A stretch of DNA of 64,000 nucleotides from CAVVIO01 sp963748095 (GCA_963748095.1 CAVVIO010000018.1:28782-92781), one strand, 5' to 3'; positions 38,546 through 49,130 are shown, counted from the stretch's first letter. Notes: generated by a model from the sequence alone, not told the origin. A program made the numbers and translations.

Positions 38546-41044
38546 ATGAAAATCTTACTGTCTAAAGCCTATCCTCATATTATTGCTGTGATCGGGTTTT
38601 TTATTATTTCAGTAATATACTTCACACCGGAAGTATTAGAGGGAAAAAAATTAAATCAACACGACGTACTAACCTATAAAGGGATGTCGAAAGAAATTCA
38701 GGATTACCGGGATAAATTCGATAAGGAACCTCTATGGACCAACAGTATGTTTGGGGGAATGCCAGCGTATCTGATATCAACAAGATATGCCGCAAATAAG
38801 ATTCGGATCATCCAGCAAATATTAACATTTGATAATTTCAGACCTGTTTGTTTTATCTTTTTGTATCTTCTTGGATTTTATATTGCCCTGCTTCTTTTTG
38901 GTGTTAATCCATGGTTAAGTATGATCGGGGCAATCGCGTACGCTTTTTCTTCCTATTTTTTCATAATCATCGAAGCGGGACATATCTCCAAGGTACTTGC
39001 ATTGGGATATATGCCACCAATCATTGCCGGTGTATACGCGGCTTTCAGGGGTAAAATAATTACCGGCAGTGCCATAGCAGGATTGTTTTTTGCACTGCAG
39101 CTGGTAGTTAATCATTTTCAGATAACTTATTACACGCTACTGACCATATTAATTCTTGTGATTTTTGAAATTGTAAGAGCAGTAAAACAAAAGGAATATT
39201 CCACGTTCTTTAAACCAATTCCTGTATTGTTGTTATTTGTAGTTCTAGCTATTGCCAGTAATTTTGGAAATTTATGGACAACTTATGAGTACGGGAAATA
39301 TTCCATACGTGGTAAGACAGATTTATCGACAGATAAGGAAAACCGGACTTCTGGCCTCGATAAAGATTATGCCACCCAATGGAGTTACGGTAAATGGGAA
39401 ACACTAACCCTGTTAATTCCCAACTTTCAGGGAGGAGGTACTTCCGATGCAAAACTGGGCACCAATTCAAAAACCTATGAATTCTTAAAACGGATTCAGG
39501 GTGCCGGATATGCCAGGAATGCCATCAAACAATTACCATTATACTGGGGATCACAACCCATTACTTCAGGCCCGGTATACGTAGGGGCTATTATTTGTTT
39601 TCTCTTTGTTCTGGGTATGTTCCTGTTAAAAGGGCAGGTTAAATGGTGGCTGTTTACCATAACAGTTGTGTCTGTTTTGCTGGCATGGGGGCGCAACTTT
39701 AATATTCTTACCAATTTTATGCTGGAATATTTCCCCGGGTATAATAAGTTCCGAACGGTTTCCATGACCCTGGTCATGGCGGAATTTGCCATGCCGTTGC
39801 TCGCAATTCTTACTGTTAAAGAGCTTTTGGAAGGGAAAATTGAAAAGCCGGAATTTATTAAGGCAATGAAATATTCCCTGTACATTGTTGGTGGAATAGC
39901 ATTGATATTTACACTTATACCGGGTGCCTTTTTTGATTTTTCGGCCCCCTCTGACCAGCAGTATATTTCGCAGGGAGGAACCCAGTTTGTAGATGCCCTG
40001 CGTCAGGATCGTGAAACCATGATGCGTATGGACTCGCTCAGATCGCTGATATTTATTTTACTTACCGCAGTTCTGCTATATTATACTTTTATTAAAAAAA
40101 TTAAAACCCGGAATGCATTGATTTTTCTCGGTTTATTGATACTAATTGACATGTGGTCGGTTGATAAAAGATATTTGAATGGAGATAAGTTTGTTACAAA
40201 AAAGGAATCAAAAACTCCTTTCACGGCAACAACAGCTGATAAAATTATTTTGCAGGATAATTCACTGGATTACCGGGTACTGAATTTAACAGTCAGTCCA
40301 TTCAACGATGCCAGCACCTCTTATTTTCACGAGTCAATAGGTGGTTATCACGGAGCAAAAATGCGCAGGTACCAGGAACTCATCGATTACCAGATTAATC
40401 CCGAACTCAATGCGTTGATAACAACCCTCAGAAGTAAACCGTCCATGCAGCAGGTCGACAGTACATTGGCTGCCACCGGAGCGCTTGATATGCTGAATAC
40501 AAAATATATTATTGTAAATCCGGATGGGGCACCAATTGTAAACCCGAATGTATATGGGAATGCCTGGTTCGTCAATACATATGAATTAGTGGATAATGCC
40601 GATCAGGAAATTGCGGGGGTAGGAAATATAAATCCGGGTAAAGTTGCTGTTATCGACAAACAATTTGAAAGTGATATTAATGGATTAAAGATTGTTCCGG
40701 ATAGTTCCGCTGTAATTCGTCTGGTTAGTTATGAACCTAATGATTTGGTATATCATACAAAGGCAAAAACAGAACAACTGGCTGTTTTCTCCGAGATCTA
40801 TTATCCGAAAGGATGGAAAGTATTTTTAGATGGTAAAGAAGCGCCTTACTTTCGTGCCGATTATGTATTGAGGGCGATGAAAATTCCGGCCGGAGAACAC
40901 ACTGTTGAATTCAAATTCAAACCGAAAAGCTATTACCTGGGTGAAAAAATATCTCTGGCAAGCTCTTTATTGCTGATTCTTTTATTAATAGGTACAGCTG
41001 TTCTTGAGATCAGGAAATCTATAAAGGAGGAGCCGTTGAAATAA
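38546..41044 (+). CDS. YfhO-family membrane protein
   Basis: This 832-residue membrane protein starts with a helix at residues 9-27. NSMFGGMPAYLIS near residue 68 is the conserved loop of the family. About twelve helices follow up to residue about 540. A soluble periplasmic domain then contains DMLNTKYIIVNPDGAP and PKGWKVFLDGKEAPYFRADY, the typical C-terminal beta-domain. Bacterial YfhO proteins are linked to glycosylation of lipoteichoic acid or lipid-linked sugars in Firmicutes. In Bacteroidota the role is unknown, but a GT-C-like function is likely. It is followed by a convergent ArnT-like gene. Confidence 0.85.
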   Translation: MKILLSKAYPHIIAVIGFFIISVIYFTPEVLEGKKLNQHDVLTYKGMSKEIQDYRDKFDKEPLWTNSMFGGMPAYLISTRYAANKIRIIQQILTFDNFRPVCFIFLYLLGFYIALLLFGVNPWLSMIGAIAYAFSSYFFIIIEAGHISKVLALGYMPPIIAGVYAAFRGKIITGSAIAGLFFALQLVVNHFQITYYTLLTILILVIFEIVRAVKQKEYSTFFKPIPVLLLFVVLAIASNFGNLWTTYEYGKYSIRGKTDLSTDKENRTSGLDKDYATQWSYGKWETLTLLIPNFQGGGTSDAKLGTNSKTYEFLKRIQGAGYARNAIKQLPLYWGSQPITSGPVYVGAIICFLFVLGMFLLKGQVKWWLFTITVVSVLLAWGRNFNILTNFMLEYFPGYNKFRTVSMTLVMAEFAMPLLAILTVKELLEGKIEKPEFIKAMKYSLYIVGGIALIFTLIPGAFFDFSAPSDQQYISQGGTQFVDALRQDRETMMRMDSLRSLIFILLTAVLLYYTFIKKIKTRNALIFLGLLILIDMWSVDKRYLNGDKFVTKKESKTPFTATTADKIILQDNSLDYRVLNLTVSPFNDASTSYFHESIGGYHGAKMRRYQELIDYQINPELNALITTLRSKPSMQQVDSTLAATGALDMLNTKYIIVNPDGAPIVNPNVYGNAWFVNTYELVDNADQEIAGVGNINPGKVAVIDKQFESDINGLKIVPDSSAVIRLVSYEPNDLVYHTKAKTEQLAVFSEIYYPKGWKVFLDGKEAPYFRADYVLRAMKIPAGEHTVEFKFKPKSYYLGEKISLASSLLLILLLIGTAVLEIRKSIKEEPLK

Positions 41045-41083
41045 CTTGTTATTTTAACGAACAATTCAGCATAGCCCGATGCT

Positions 41084-42514
41084 TTATGGTTTTGAAGAGG
41101 TTTGCTTTTTCCTGTATAAATTAAACTTTTCGGTTTTCAAATCAATTGACTGATAATTTGATGTGTCAATGGGTGTCTCTTTATCAGATACCAGTAACGG
41201 ATAATTATATGGATGGGTAGTGTCTACACTTATAGTGTATAATCGCATGAAGTACCCATATAATGATATTTCATTATTTTTTGTTATACAACCCATAGTT
41301 GAGTTTTCCTTAATAATTGTATCAAACTTATTAATATCATGCAATATGACTCTATCGCGTTTGTTTATTTTGTTGATGCTGAAAAAGGGATATATAATTG
41401 CAGAAATCAATAGTACTAACGTTATATTTCGGAACAGTTTTGATTCATTTAACTTATACATGATTTTTTCACTTCTGATCAGTATTAAACTCAGTGCAAT
41501 AGAAATATAGGGAGTAACTGTCAACAGATAGTATGTGCCCTGTTTTTTGCTTACCATCATGGGGATAACTCCTGATAAACACAGAATTAAAAAAAACAAA
41601 AATTCTTTTTTGTATTTAAATATATTTCTTTCACCGTGTTTAAAATAAGATATTAGTGTCAGTATTACTACCAGGGTCAATGGTAATAAACTTGTTTCAA
41701 ACAACATTTTCAGTATATGGAACCTGCTGGATTGCATATTCTCTGTCCGGTGTCCCTCTAAAGCTGCTATTACCTGAGTGTTTATGTAATTTATGATATC
41801 TGTTGCTGCGTTTTTATTCAATACCAACAGAAGGAATATAAGTGAAAAGCCACCCCAATAGATGATATTATATAATACCATTCTTTTAAATGGAATAGTT
41901 TTAAATATCAGATAATAAATTATTATTGCAATCAATGGATAAAGTCCGGTGAATCCCTTGGATAAAAAAGAAAAAATAAGACTGATGCCTGCAAGAAACA
42001 TAAACAGGTATGAGCGTTTGTTGGCCTCCTGAATTCCTTTAACAATAAAAATAACAGAAATTAAAATAAACACCCCCTGGGTACATTCCAGCAGGTTGTT
42101 TGGATAATATAAATAGGTAGTATCATGTATTATCCATAAAATTCCGGGCATGAAGGCAAATGATCTTAATTCGGGGTTGTCCCTGAATAATAACCTCCAA
42201 AGAATAATAATGAGTGTCAATGTTATACATATGATGAAAAAAGCATAGATCTTTTCTACATATAACGAATTTCCGAAAAGTTTGAAAAAGGTTGATTGTA
42301 TTCCAAAAACCAAAGGAGGATGCTCAAAAAAATGCGGGTACATTGTTCTGGTAAAACAGGGAGACCAAAAAGAACCTATTCCATCTGCCAGGTTATTTGA
42401 AATCGTGGCATACCATAAACCGTCAACAAACATTCCTTTCTTTATCAGGTTCGGTATAAAAAGTAAAATAAATAATGCTAATAATAGTAAATAAAAGGGT
42501 CTTTTTGATTTCAT
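41084..42514 (-). CDS. ArnT/PMT-type glycosyltransferase (family 39/83-like)
   Basis: This membrane GT-C enzyme of about 476 residues has around eleven helices. The first loop after helix 1 carries FVDGLWYATISNNLADGIGS, with the catalytic-type Asp. EHPPLVFGIQSTFFKLFG is the conserved second motif. It would move a sugar from a polyprenyl-phosphate donor to lipid A or protein at the periplasmic face. I chose the ATG at 42514; the frame extends to 42571 but the extra residues are unlike the family start. It converges with the YfhO gene. Confidence 0.82.
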   Translation of the reverse strand: MKSKRPFYLLLLALFILLFIPNLIKKGMFVDGLWYATISNNLADGIGSFWSPCFTRTMYPHFFEHPPLVFGIQSTFFKLFGNSLYVEKIYAFFIICITLTLIIILWRLLFRDNPELRSFAFMPGILWIIHDTTYLYYPNNLLECTQGVFILISVIFIVKGIQEANKRSYLFMFLAGISLIFSFLSKGFTGLYPLIAIIIYYLIFKTIPFKRMVLYNIIYWGGFSLIFLLLVLNKNAATDIINYINTQVIAALEGHRTENMQSSRFHILKMLFETSLLPLTLVVILTLISYFKHGERNIFKYKKEFLFFLILCLSGVIPMMVSKKQGTYYLLTVTPYISIALSLILIRSEKIMYKLNESKLFRNITLVLLISAIIYPFFSINKINKRDRVILHDINKFDTIIKENSTMGCITKNNEISLYGYFMRLYTISVDTTHPYNYPLLVSDKETPIDTSNYQSIDLKTEKFNLYRKKQTSSKP

Positions 42515-42703
42515 GAGTTTAATATAATTATTTTCGAATATAAAATAATACCGGATTAAACTAAATAACAAAACTAATTAAACAAATACGGCTTTTCCTA
42601 TAATTAGCGTCAGATGGCTATTTATAGCATATAAAATTATAAACAGAACGATCCGATGTATGGATTATGTCCTGAATTTTTCCTGTTCAGTTGTTTCATT
42701 ATC

Positions 42704-42755
42704 TTATTTCGGAAGCATCCGTCAGCAAGCTGTTTGACTTTTTGATCCGAAATAA
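42704..42755. repeat. Nested inverted repeat (possible terminator or attenuator)
   Basis: TTATTTCGGA (42704-42713) and TCCGAAATAA (42746-42755) form a perfect 10-bp stem. An inner GTCA...TGAC pair (42721-42724 / 42735-42738) can form a second stem. It lies in the 285-bp gap downstream of the OmpA gene and upstream of the ArnT-like gene, both read on -. No T-run follows, so rho-independent termination is uncertain. I see no gene in the rest of this gap. Confidence 0.4.
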
Positions 42756-42799
42756 AAATAGAGAATATTTAAATAAAAAGCGATGTAATTCCACTCGAT

Positions 42800-43813
42800 T
42801 TATTTACTGTCAAGAATTTTAAACAGTTCGTCGAGATTCGGTGTCAGGATTATTTCAGTACGCCGGTTTTTTTGCCGTGCTTCCGGAGTTTTGGCAGCAT
42901 CAACCGGCATATACTGGCCACGGCCTGCTGCGGTTAATCGTTTCGGATTAATGGTGGTTCCGTCCAGTAAAATACGTACGATTGAAGTTGCCCGCTGAAC
43001 ACTCAGGTCCCAGTTATCTTTAAATCTGGAACCGGGAATTACCGGGACATCATCCGTATGACCTTCGATGGTGATATTGATATCCGGATTTTTTTCCAGT
43101 ACGCTGGCCAGCTTTTTCAGGGCATTCACTCCGTTCGGATCTACTTCTGTGCTTCCGCTTGGGAATAGAAGTTTTTCTTCGAGAGAAACATATACTTTCC
43201 CGTTTTTTTGTGTCACCTTCAGGCCTTTGCCTTCAAAACCCAGTAAGGCATCCGATACTTTGTTCTTCAGTGCTGCTACCGCAGAATCTTTCCGGCTTAA
43301 GATACCTTCCAGCTCTGTCAGGCGGGCGTTCCTGCTTTCCAGTTGCTGTTTCAGATTATCGAGGTTTCTCTTTTCCGCATCCAGGTTCGCCGACAGTTTA
43401 TTCAGGTCGTCTTCTTTTTTATACAAGTTGTCCTGGGTATTCTGTAGTTGGCTAAGCAATTTTTTGGTTTCACTGGTGCTGCCTTCTAACAATGACTGCT
43501 GGGCTTTATGCAATTCATCATACCGGTCGTTCAGACGGTCATTTTCATTCTGAAGCTGTGATAATTCTTCTGCACGCTTTAAACTGTCCTTTACCCAGTT
43601 ATCTTTCTGGCTTTGTAAAACTCCCAGTTTAGAAGATAATTCCGTATTGTCAACCGTGAGTTTTTCATTCTCATTTTTCAAAAGTTTGCGTTCACTCTGG
43701 CAGTTTTCATTTTCCTTTTGCAAGGCTGTAAATTGCCGGGGTGCAACACATGAAAAAAGTAAAAAAATAAGTAAAAAAAGAAATATAATTTTCGATGTGA
43801 TCGGATTTTTCAT
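42800..43813 (-). CDS. OmpA-family lipoprotein with coiled coil
   Basis: This 337-residue protein starts with a lipoprotein signal ending in LLFSC, so Cys22 is probably lipidated and the protein sits in a membrane of the envelope. A long heptad-rich coiled coil spans residues about 28-185 (SQKDNW, EELSQLQNENDRL, KQQLESRNARL). The OmpA C-terminal domain (residues about 205-330) binds peptidoglycan. It shows NITIEGHTDDVPV, DNWDLSVQRATSIV and RLTAAGRGQYMPVD, then KNRRTEIILTP. It tethers something to the cell wall, but the partner is unknown. It is divergent from dxs. Confidence 0.88.
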   Translation of the reverse strand: MKNPITSKIIFLFLLIFLLFSCVAPRQFTALQKENENCQSERKLLKNENEKLTVDNTELSSKLGVLQSQKDNWVKDSLKRAEELSQLQNENDRLNDRYDELHKAQQSLLEGSTSETKKLLSQLQNTQDNLYKKEDDLNKLSANLDAEKRNLDNLKQQLESRNARLTELEGILSRKDSAVAALKNKVSDALLGFEGKGLKVTQKNGKVYVSLEEKLLFPSGSTEVDPNGVNALKKLASVLEKNPDINITIEGHTDDVPVIPGSRFKDNWDLSVQRATSIVRILLDGTTINPKRLTAAGRGQYMPVDAAKTPEARQKNRRTEIILTPNLDELFKILDSK

Positions 43814-43936
43814 ATTAATAGTATTTTTACATGTTACAAAACGAAGATCATTGTGATTTATTTTTTGCTGGGTAAATTCAGGGAGTGAAAATACAATAAG
43901 AAAAATATATGCTCAACTAATCTGAATAATAATTAT

Positions 43937-43944
43937 TAACTTTG
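43937..43944 (+). promoter_or_regulatory. -7 box for dxs
   Basis: TAACTTTG is an exact TAnnTTTG match. Transcription would begin around 43950, which puts the ATG at 43969 inside the transcript and rules out the earlier ATG at 43942. Confidence 0.5.
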
Positions 43945-43968
43945 CACGTTGAATTACAAACTGTTTGG

Positions 43969-45891
43969 ATGTCAGATAATAAATACGGTATATTAGAGTC
44001 CATACACTATCCCTCTGATTTAAAAAAGCTTAAAATAGAGGATCTTGTTCAGGTAAGTAAGGAACTTCGGCAGTTTATTATTGATGAAGTTTCAGCTAAT
44101 CCCGGACATTTCGGGGCCAGTCTGGGGGTGGTGGAACTTACCGTGGCGCTGCATTATATCTTCGATACTCCTTTTGATAAAATAGTGTGGGATGTTGGTC
44201 ACCAGGCTTATGCGCATAAAATTCTAACCGGACGCCGGGAAGCCTTTCATACCAACCGTAAAAATAAAGGGATCAGCGGTTTTCCACGAATGTCGGAAAG
44301 CGAATACGATGCTTTTGGTGTCGGTCATTCGTCTACTTCCATTTCTGCAGCTTTAGGAATTGCCGTTGCTGACAGGTTACAGCAAATTAAAAGAAACGTT
44401 ATAGCCGTGATAGGTGATGGGGCGCTCTCCGGAGGTCTCGCTTTCGAAGGATTGAACAATGCAGGATTTGAAAAAACCAACCTGCTTGTAATTCTTAATG
44501 ACAATAACATGGCTATCGACCCGAACGTGGGCGCGATGAAAGAATATTTGGTAGATATTACCACATCCAGAACTTACAATAAGGTTAAAAATGAGATGTG
44601 GCATTTACTTGGGAAAATAGAAAATATAGCTCCGAATGCCAGGGGGTATGCACAGAAACTCGAAAATGCACTGAAGTCTGCTCTGCTTAAACAAAGTAAC
44701 CTTTTTGAATCGTTGAACTTCCGTTACTTTGGACCGGTAGACGGGCACGATGTGGTTCACCTGGCCAAATTAATGGAAGATTTAAAAGGTATTCAGGGGC
44801 CGAAATTACTGCACGTAATTACAAAAAAAGGCAAAGGATTCAAACAGGCAGAATTAAATCAGACAAGGTTTCATGCTCCGGGTAAATTCGATAAGGAGAC
44901 AGGAGAGATACTTACTGTAAAATCAGATAAACTTCAGCCACCGCTATACCAGGATGTGTTTGGACATACCATCCTTGAACTGGCAAAAAAGAACGATAAA
45001 ATAGTGGGTATTACACCAGCCATGCCCAGCGGTTCTTCACTTAAGATCATGATGGATGAAATGCCGGAGCGGACTTTCGACGTGGGTATTGCCGAGCAAC
45101 ATGCTGTTACTTTTTCAGCCGGACTGGCAACGCAGGGTCTTATTCCGTTTTGCACGATTTATTCCTCGTTTATGCAGCGTGCATACGATCAGGTTATACA
45201 CGATGTTGCCCTGCAAAACCTTCCTGTTGTCTTTTGTCTCGACCGGGGTGGACTGGTGGGAGCCGACGGTGCCACCCATCATGGTGTTTATGATATTGCT
45301 TTTATGCGCTCTGTTCCCAATATGATTGTAGCAGCACCCATGAACGAAGAAGAGCTCAGGAACATGATGTATACTGCCCAACTGGGTAAACATGGTCCAT
45401 TCTCTATCCGTTATCCCAGGGGCAGGGGAGTAATGGCAAACTGGCGCATGCCATTTAATAAAATTCAGGTTGGTAAATCAAGATTACTGAAAGAAGGAAC
45501 CGACCTGGCAGTTTTGAGCATCGGACATGTAGGAAATTTTGCACAGGAAGCCATACAACGAATGGAAGCCGATAATATAAGTGTTGCCCATTATGACATG
45601 CGGTTTGCAAAGCCTCTCGACCAGGAATGTCTGCATAAAATCTTTAAAAAATTCCGTCAGGTTGTAACTGTTGAAGACGGGACACTGGTTGGCGGTTTCG
45701 GAAGCGCGGTTACCGGGTTTATGAATGAACACGGATATACGGCTAATGTAAAGTGCCTGGGAGTTCCTGACAAGTTCATTGATCAGGGAACACAAAAAGA
45801 ACTATATCACGAATGCGGGATCGACAGCGATGGGATCTATTCAACTATAAAATCGCTTATAAAACCAACCATCCTTTCCAATGTTGGGTAA
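43969..45891 (+). CDS. dxs: 1-deoxy-D-xylulose-5-phosphate synthase
   Basis: This thiamine-diphosphate enzyme condenses pyruvate and glyceraldehyde 3-phosphate, the first step of the MEP isoprenoid pathway. The N-terminal region has FGASLGVVELTVALHYIFD and DVGHQAYAHKILTGR. GDGALSGGLAFEGLNNAG followed by ILNDNNMAID is the ThDP/metal motif. FDVGIAEQHAVTFSAGLATQ and FCLDRGGLVGADGATHHGVYD lie in the pyrimidine domain, and VEDGTLVGGFGSAV in the C-terminal domain. I use the ATG at 43969 (MSDNKYGILE), because the promoter box overlaps the upstream ATG. About 640 residues, normal length. Its stop lies 9 bp from the convergent SpoIIE gene. Confidence 0.94.
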   Translation: MSDNKYGILESIHYPSDLKKLKIEDLVQVSKELRQFIIDEVSANPGHFGASLGVVELTVALHYIFDTPFDKIVWDVGHQAYAHKILTGRREAFHTNRKNKGISGFPRMSESEYDAFGVGHSSTSISAALGIAVADRLQQIKRNVIAVIGDGALSGGLAFEGLNNAGFEKTNLLVILNDNNMAIDPNVGAMKEYLVDITTSRTYNKVKNEMWHLLGKIENIAPNARGYAQKLENALKSALLKQSNLFESLNFRYFGPVDGHDVVHLAKLMEDLKGIQGPKLLHVITKKGKGFKQAELNQTRFHAPGKFDKETGEILTVKSDKLQPPLYQDVFGHTILELAKKNDKIVGITPAMPSGSSLKIMMDEMPERTFDVGIAEQHAVTFSAGLATQGLIPFCTIYSSFMQRAYDQVIHDVALQNLPVVFCLDRGGLVGADGATHHGVYDIAFMRSVPNMIVAAPMNEEELRNMMYTAQLGKHGPFSIRYPRGRGVMANWRMPFNKIQVGKSRLLKEGTDLAVLSIGHVGNFAQEAIQRMEADNISVAHYDMRFAKPLDQECLHKIFKKFRQVVTVEDGTLVGGFGSAVTGFMNEHGYTANVKCLGVPDKFIDQGTQKELYHECGIDSDGIYSTIKSLIKPTILSNVG

Positions 45892-45900
45892 CAAGTAAAA

Positions 45901-48900
45901 TTAGAACTTCCTTCCTATTACCAGGATATCATCTATCTGTTCATTTTTCCCTTTCCAGTCTTCAAATTCTTTTTCCAGTAATTCACGTTGTTTTTCCATA
46001 GGTTCGGCATGAATGGCTGTAAAAAAATCTTTAAAGCGGTGGGTTTTATATTTTTTTCCTTCAGGACCACCGAACTGATCGGCAAATCCATCGGTAAAAA
46101 TATAGATGATATCTCCGGGTTGAATATTTAATTTATGATTGGTAAATTCCTTTTCACGACCGGTGGCCCGTCCAATGGAGAAACGGTCGGCTTTAATTTC
46201 ATACAATTCCTTGTTGTGAAAAATATATAACGGATTAAATGCCCCGGCATAAGAAAGTTCCTTTTTTTTGGGATCGTAGCAAATAATGGATATGTCCATA
46301 CCATCATTTACGATTTCTTTGCCTTTCTGATGAAGTGCAGTGGCTACTTCTTCGTTCAGATGATTTAAAATAGCCGCAGGTTGGAGAATATTATCATCTT
46401 TTACAATTTTGTTAAGGGAATTATAACCGATAAACGACATAAATGCCCCCGGAACCCCATGGCCTGTGCAGTCGACAGCTGCTATGAATTCCCTGCCTGC
46501 GTGGCTGATCGACCAGTAAAAATCACCGCTGACAATAGCCTTAGGCCTGAAATAAACATACGTATTCGGAAATGGTATGTCGGGAGGTAATATGGCAAAC
46601 TGAATCCTTTTGGCATAACGGATACTGTCGGTAATGTCCTTATTCCTTACAGCCAGCTCTTCGTTTGCCCGTGAAAGCGCCACAGTTCTTTCTGTTACTT
46701 TTTCTTCCAGTACTTCTTTCTCACGAATTAATTGTTGTTCCCTGATCTTAATTAAAAAGATAATAATTGAAAGCAGAAGAATGGCAACTCCTAATATGAA
46801 AAACCATTTCTGGTAAATAGGCCGGCCAATGTGAAAACTATACAAAGCCGGGTGTTCACTCCATACCTGTCCGGCATTCATGGCCTTCACTTTAAAGGTA
46901 TATCTGCCGGGTGGCAAACGGTCATATTTTACAGAGGTTTCTTTTGTCGGTTTTTGCCAGTCTTTGTCATTCCCTTCCAGCATTACCCGGTACCGCACGG
47001 CATCGGGATTAAACAAACTAACACTTTTATAACTAAAAGTTAGTGAATTCTGATAATATTCCAGGCTTAAATCCGGTATCAGCTTTTGGTTAACATCACC
47101 AACCTGTAATTTATTGATAGTAATAACCGGTTCGGGAATTTTTCTCCTGGCAAGCGTTGTATTGTATTTTGTCACTCCTTCAACCGTTCCGAACCACATA
47201 TTACCGGAATGATCCATAATACCGGCATGATAGTTTGTTTCGATGCCGGTAAAACCATCACGGCGGGTGTAAGAATACATTTTTTTCTCTTTCAGGTTAT
47301 ACTTATTAAGGCCCTTGTTGGTACCAATGTATATGTTGTTGTCCCTGTCAGTATTTAGTAATTTGATCAGGTTCGACAACAGCCCGTTTTCGGTAGTATA
47401 ATGCCTGATGATTGTATCACGGTTGTAAACATATATCCCGGTACTTTCCGTTCCTATCCATATATTACCGGAAGCATCCTCGATAAAGCAAGAGGGTGAA
47501 ATCTTTTTCAGGCAGTTAATAATAGTAGTTTTTTCATCATTAAGTGCAATTCGGGTTATTCCCTGGCTAATGGTCCCTACCCATAGATAGTTTTGTTTAT
47601 CTACATACAAGGCAGAAATATTATTACCCGACAAACCATTGAGTTGTGTTTTGCGGTCTATTTTATGACTGTCTGTCTGGTATTTAATCAATCCCTCATC
47701 CGTACCCAGCCAAATAGTGTTATTGGTGTCAATACACATATCCCGTATAATCCTGTCACGTTTTTCGAAGAAAATATAATTATTCAGTTCGGCTTCGTAT
47801 GAGAAATTCTTTTTAATGGCATTGTATGTATATATCCCTCCTCCTTCGGTAAGTACCCAGATATTATTTTTAGTATCGCTTTTAATGAAATCTACCGGGT
47901 GTTTAATCTGGCTGTTGTTTTTTGTGAAATGGGAGAATTTTTTTGATCTCCGGCCGCCGGGATTATAAATGGTAATTCCTTCTTTGGTACCAAACCAGAA
48001 TTTATTTTCGTTGTCCTGAAAAACTGCTGTAACTGCATTGTCTAATAAACCGTTTTGCTGGTTCTTTAAAAAAGTAACGAAAGTTTCACCTTTGAATACA
48101 CATAATCCATTGTCTCTGGTGCCGATCAAAATATTTCCTTCATGATCTTCCGTAATGCAATGGACTTTGTTATCAATTAACCCGTTTTCTTCGTTAAATG
48201 CCTTGAAGCCGTTACTGTTTATTCGGGTAATTCCGCCTTTTTCATTGCGGTCGTCGATATTACTGGTCCAGATATTTCCGCGGCTGTCTTCAAATATTGA
48301 ATAGATAAAATTGGTTTCAAGCCCGTCACGGGTATCATATATTTTATATTTTTTGGTATTGTTTATATATTCTATTAACCCGCCATTTCGGGTACCATAC
48401 CAGATATTCTTTTTTGAATCTTCGTACATGCAGGTTTTAAAGAAATAGGTAGAATGTCCCTCCGGCAAAAAGTTAACAAACGTGTTGATGTCTTTCCGGA
48501 ATCGTTTTATGCCCACATCGGTAATAAGAAACAGATTTTTGTTAAATGCGAGGGTCCCTCCGAAAATAATATCGCTGAGCCTGCCTCCTTTATAATTGTT
48601 GATTTTCAGATTGCTCCAGTCTTTTCCCGGGTATTTCAACGCGTAAGCCCCGTTGCCATAAGTTCCCAGCCAGATATTCCCGTCGGCATCTTCCAGGATG
48701 GTGGTAATATCCTTATCATTATTAAAAACACTGGTGTCAGGGGAACTGAATTTGTGATCACTGTACCTTGTCAGTCCACCGTTGAGATGTCCCATCCAGA
48801 TATCACCATGTGAATCGAGCAAAATAGATTTTACCCCTCCGGGTGCCAAACCGTCGTTTGAAGTATAGTTCACAAAAGTATTGCCGTCGAAACGTGAAAC

Positions 48901-49116
48901 ACCGTCTAAAGTGCCCAGCCATATATAACCGTTGGTATCCTGAACGATTGCGTATACCCGCGATTGTCCGAGACCATCCTGAAGGCTGTAATTGTCAAAG
49001 TAATAGGTTTGTGATACTCCTTTTTCAGTATGCGTGAAAATGAGAAGATAAAAAAAAATTATTCGCCCGAAAAAACGAATATTTTTCAGCAATGTAAACA
49101 GGATGTTAATCCTCAT
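45901..49116 (-). CDS. Regulator-propeller sensor with SpoIIE (PP2C) phosphatase output
   Basis: This 1071-residue protein has an N-terminal membrane or signal segment (residues about 10-28). Many regulator-propeller repeats follow (DTNGYIWLGTLDGVSRFDGN and VWVGTxxG-like copies), predicted to form beta-propellers outside the inner membrane. A Y_Y_Y domain (SLEYYQNSLTFSYKSVSLF, then LPPGRYTFKVKAMNAG) comes next. A transmembrane helix lies near residue 785. A short coiled coil leads to the SpoIIE domain (FRPKAIVSGDFYW, AAVDCTGHGVPGAFMSFIGY, GDIIYIFTDGFADQFGG) with its metal Asp residues. The output is a Ser/Thr phosphatase, not a histidine kinase. It follows the caspase gene by 14 bp, probably in one transcript. 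The ligand is unknown. Confidence 0.88.
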   Translation of the reverse strand: MRINILFTLLKNIRFFGRIIFFYLLIFTHTEKGVSQTYYFDNYSLQDGLGQSRVYAIVQDTNGYIWLGTLDGVSRFDGNTFVNYTSNDGLAPGGVKSILLDSHGDIWMGHLNGGLTRYSDHKFSSPDTSVFNNDKDITTILEDADGNIWLGTYGNGAYALKYPGKDWSNLKINNYKGGRLSDIIFGGTLAFNKNLFLITDVGIKRFRKDINTFVNFLPEGHSTYFFKTCMYEDSKKNIWYGTRNGGLIEYINNTKKYKIYDTRDGLETNFIYSIFEDSRGNIWTSNIDDRNEKGGITRINSNGFKAFNEENGLIDNKVHCITEDHEGNILIGTRDNGLCVFKGETFVTFLKNQQNGLLDNAVTAVFQDNENKFWFGTKEGITIYNPGGRRSKKFSHFTKNNSQIKHPVDFIKSDTKNNIWVLTEGGGIYTYNAIKKNFSYEAELNNYIFFEKRDRIIRDMCIDTNNTIWLGTDEGLIKYQTDSHKIDRKTQLNGLSGNNISALYVDKQNYLWVGTISQGITRIALNDEKTTIINCLKKISPSCFIEDASGNIWIGTESTGIYVYNRDTIIRHYTTENGLLSNLIKLLNTDRDNNIYIGTNKGLNKYNLKEKKMYSYTRRDGFTGIETNYHAGIMDHSGNMWFGTVEGVTKYNTTLARRKIPEPVITINKLQVGDVNQKLIPDLSLEYYQNSLTFSYKSVSLFNPDAVRYRVMLEGNDKDWQKPTKETSVKYDRLPPGRYTFKVKAMNAGQVWSEHPALYSFHIGRPIYQKWFFILGVAILLLSIIIFLIKIREQQLIREKEVLEEKVTERTVALSRANEELAVRNKDITDSIRYAKRIQFAILPPDIPFPNTYVYFRPKAIVSGDFYWSISHAGREFIAAVDCTGHGVPGAFMSFIGYNSLNKIVKDDNILQPAAILNHLNEEVATALHQKGKEIVNDGMDISIICYDPKKKELSYAGAFNPLYIFHNKELYEIKADRFSIGRATGREKEFTNHKLNIQPGDIIYIFTDGFADQFGGPEGKKYKTHRFKDFFTAIHAEPMEKQRELLEKEFEDWKGKNEQIDDILVIGRKF

Positions 49117-49130
49117 AATTAAAATACCCC

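Noticed and set aside
43942..43968. Upstream ATG of dxs
   Set aside because: It lies within or at the promoter box, upstream of the expected transcription start.
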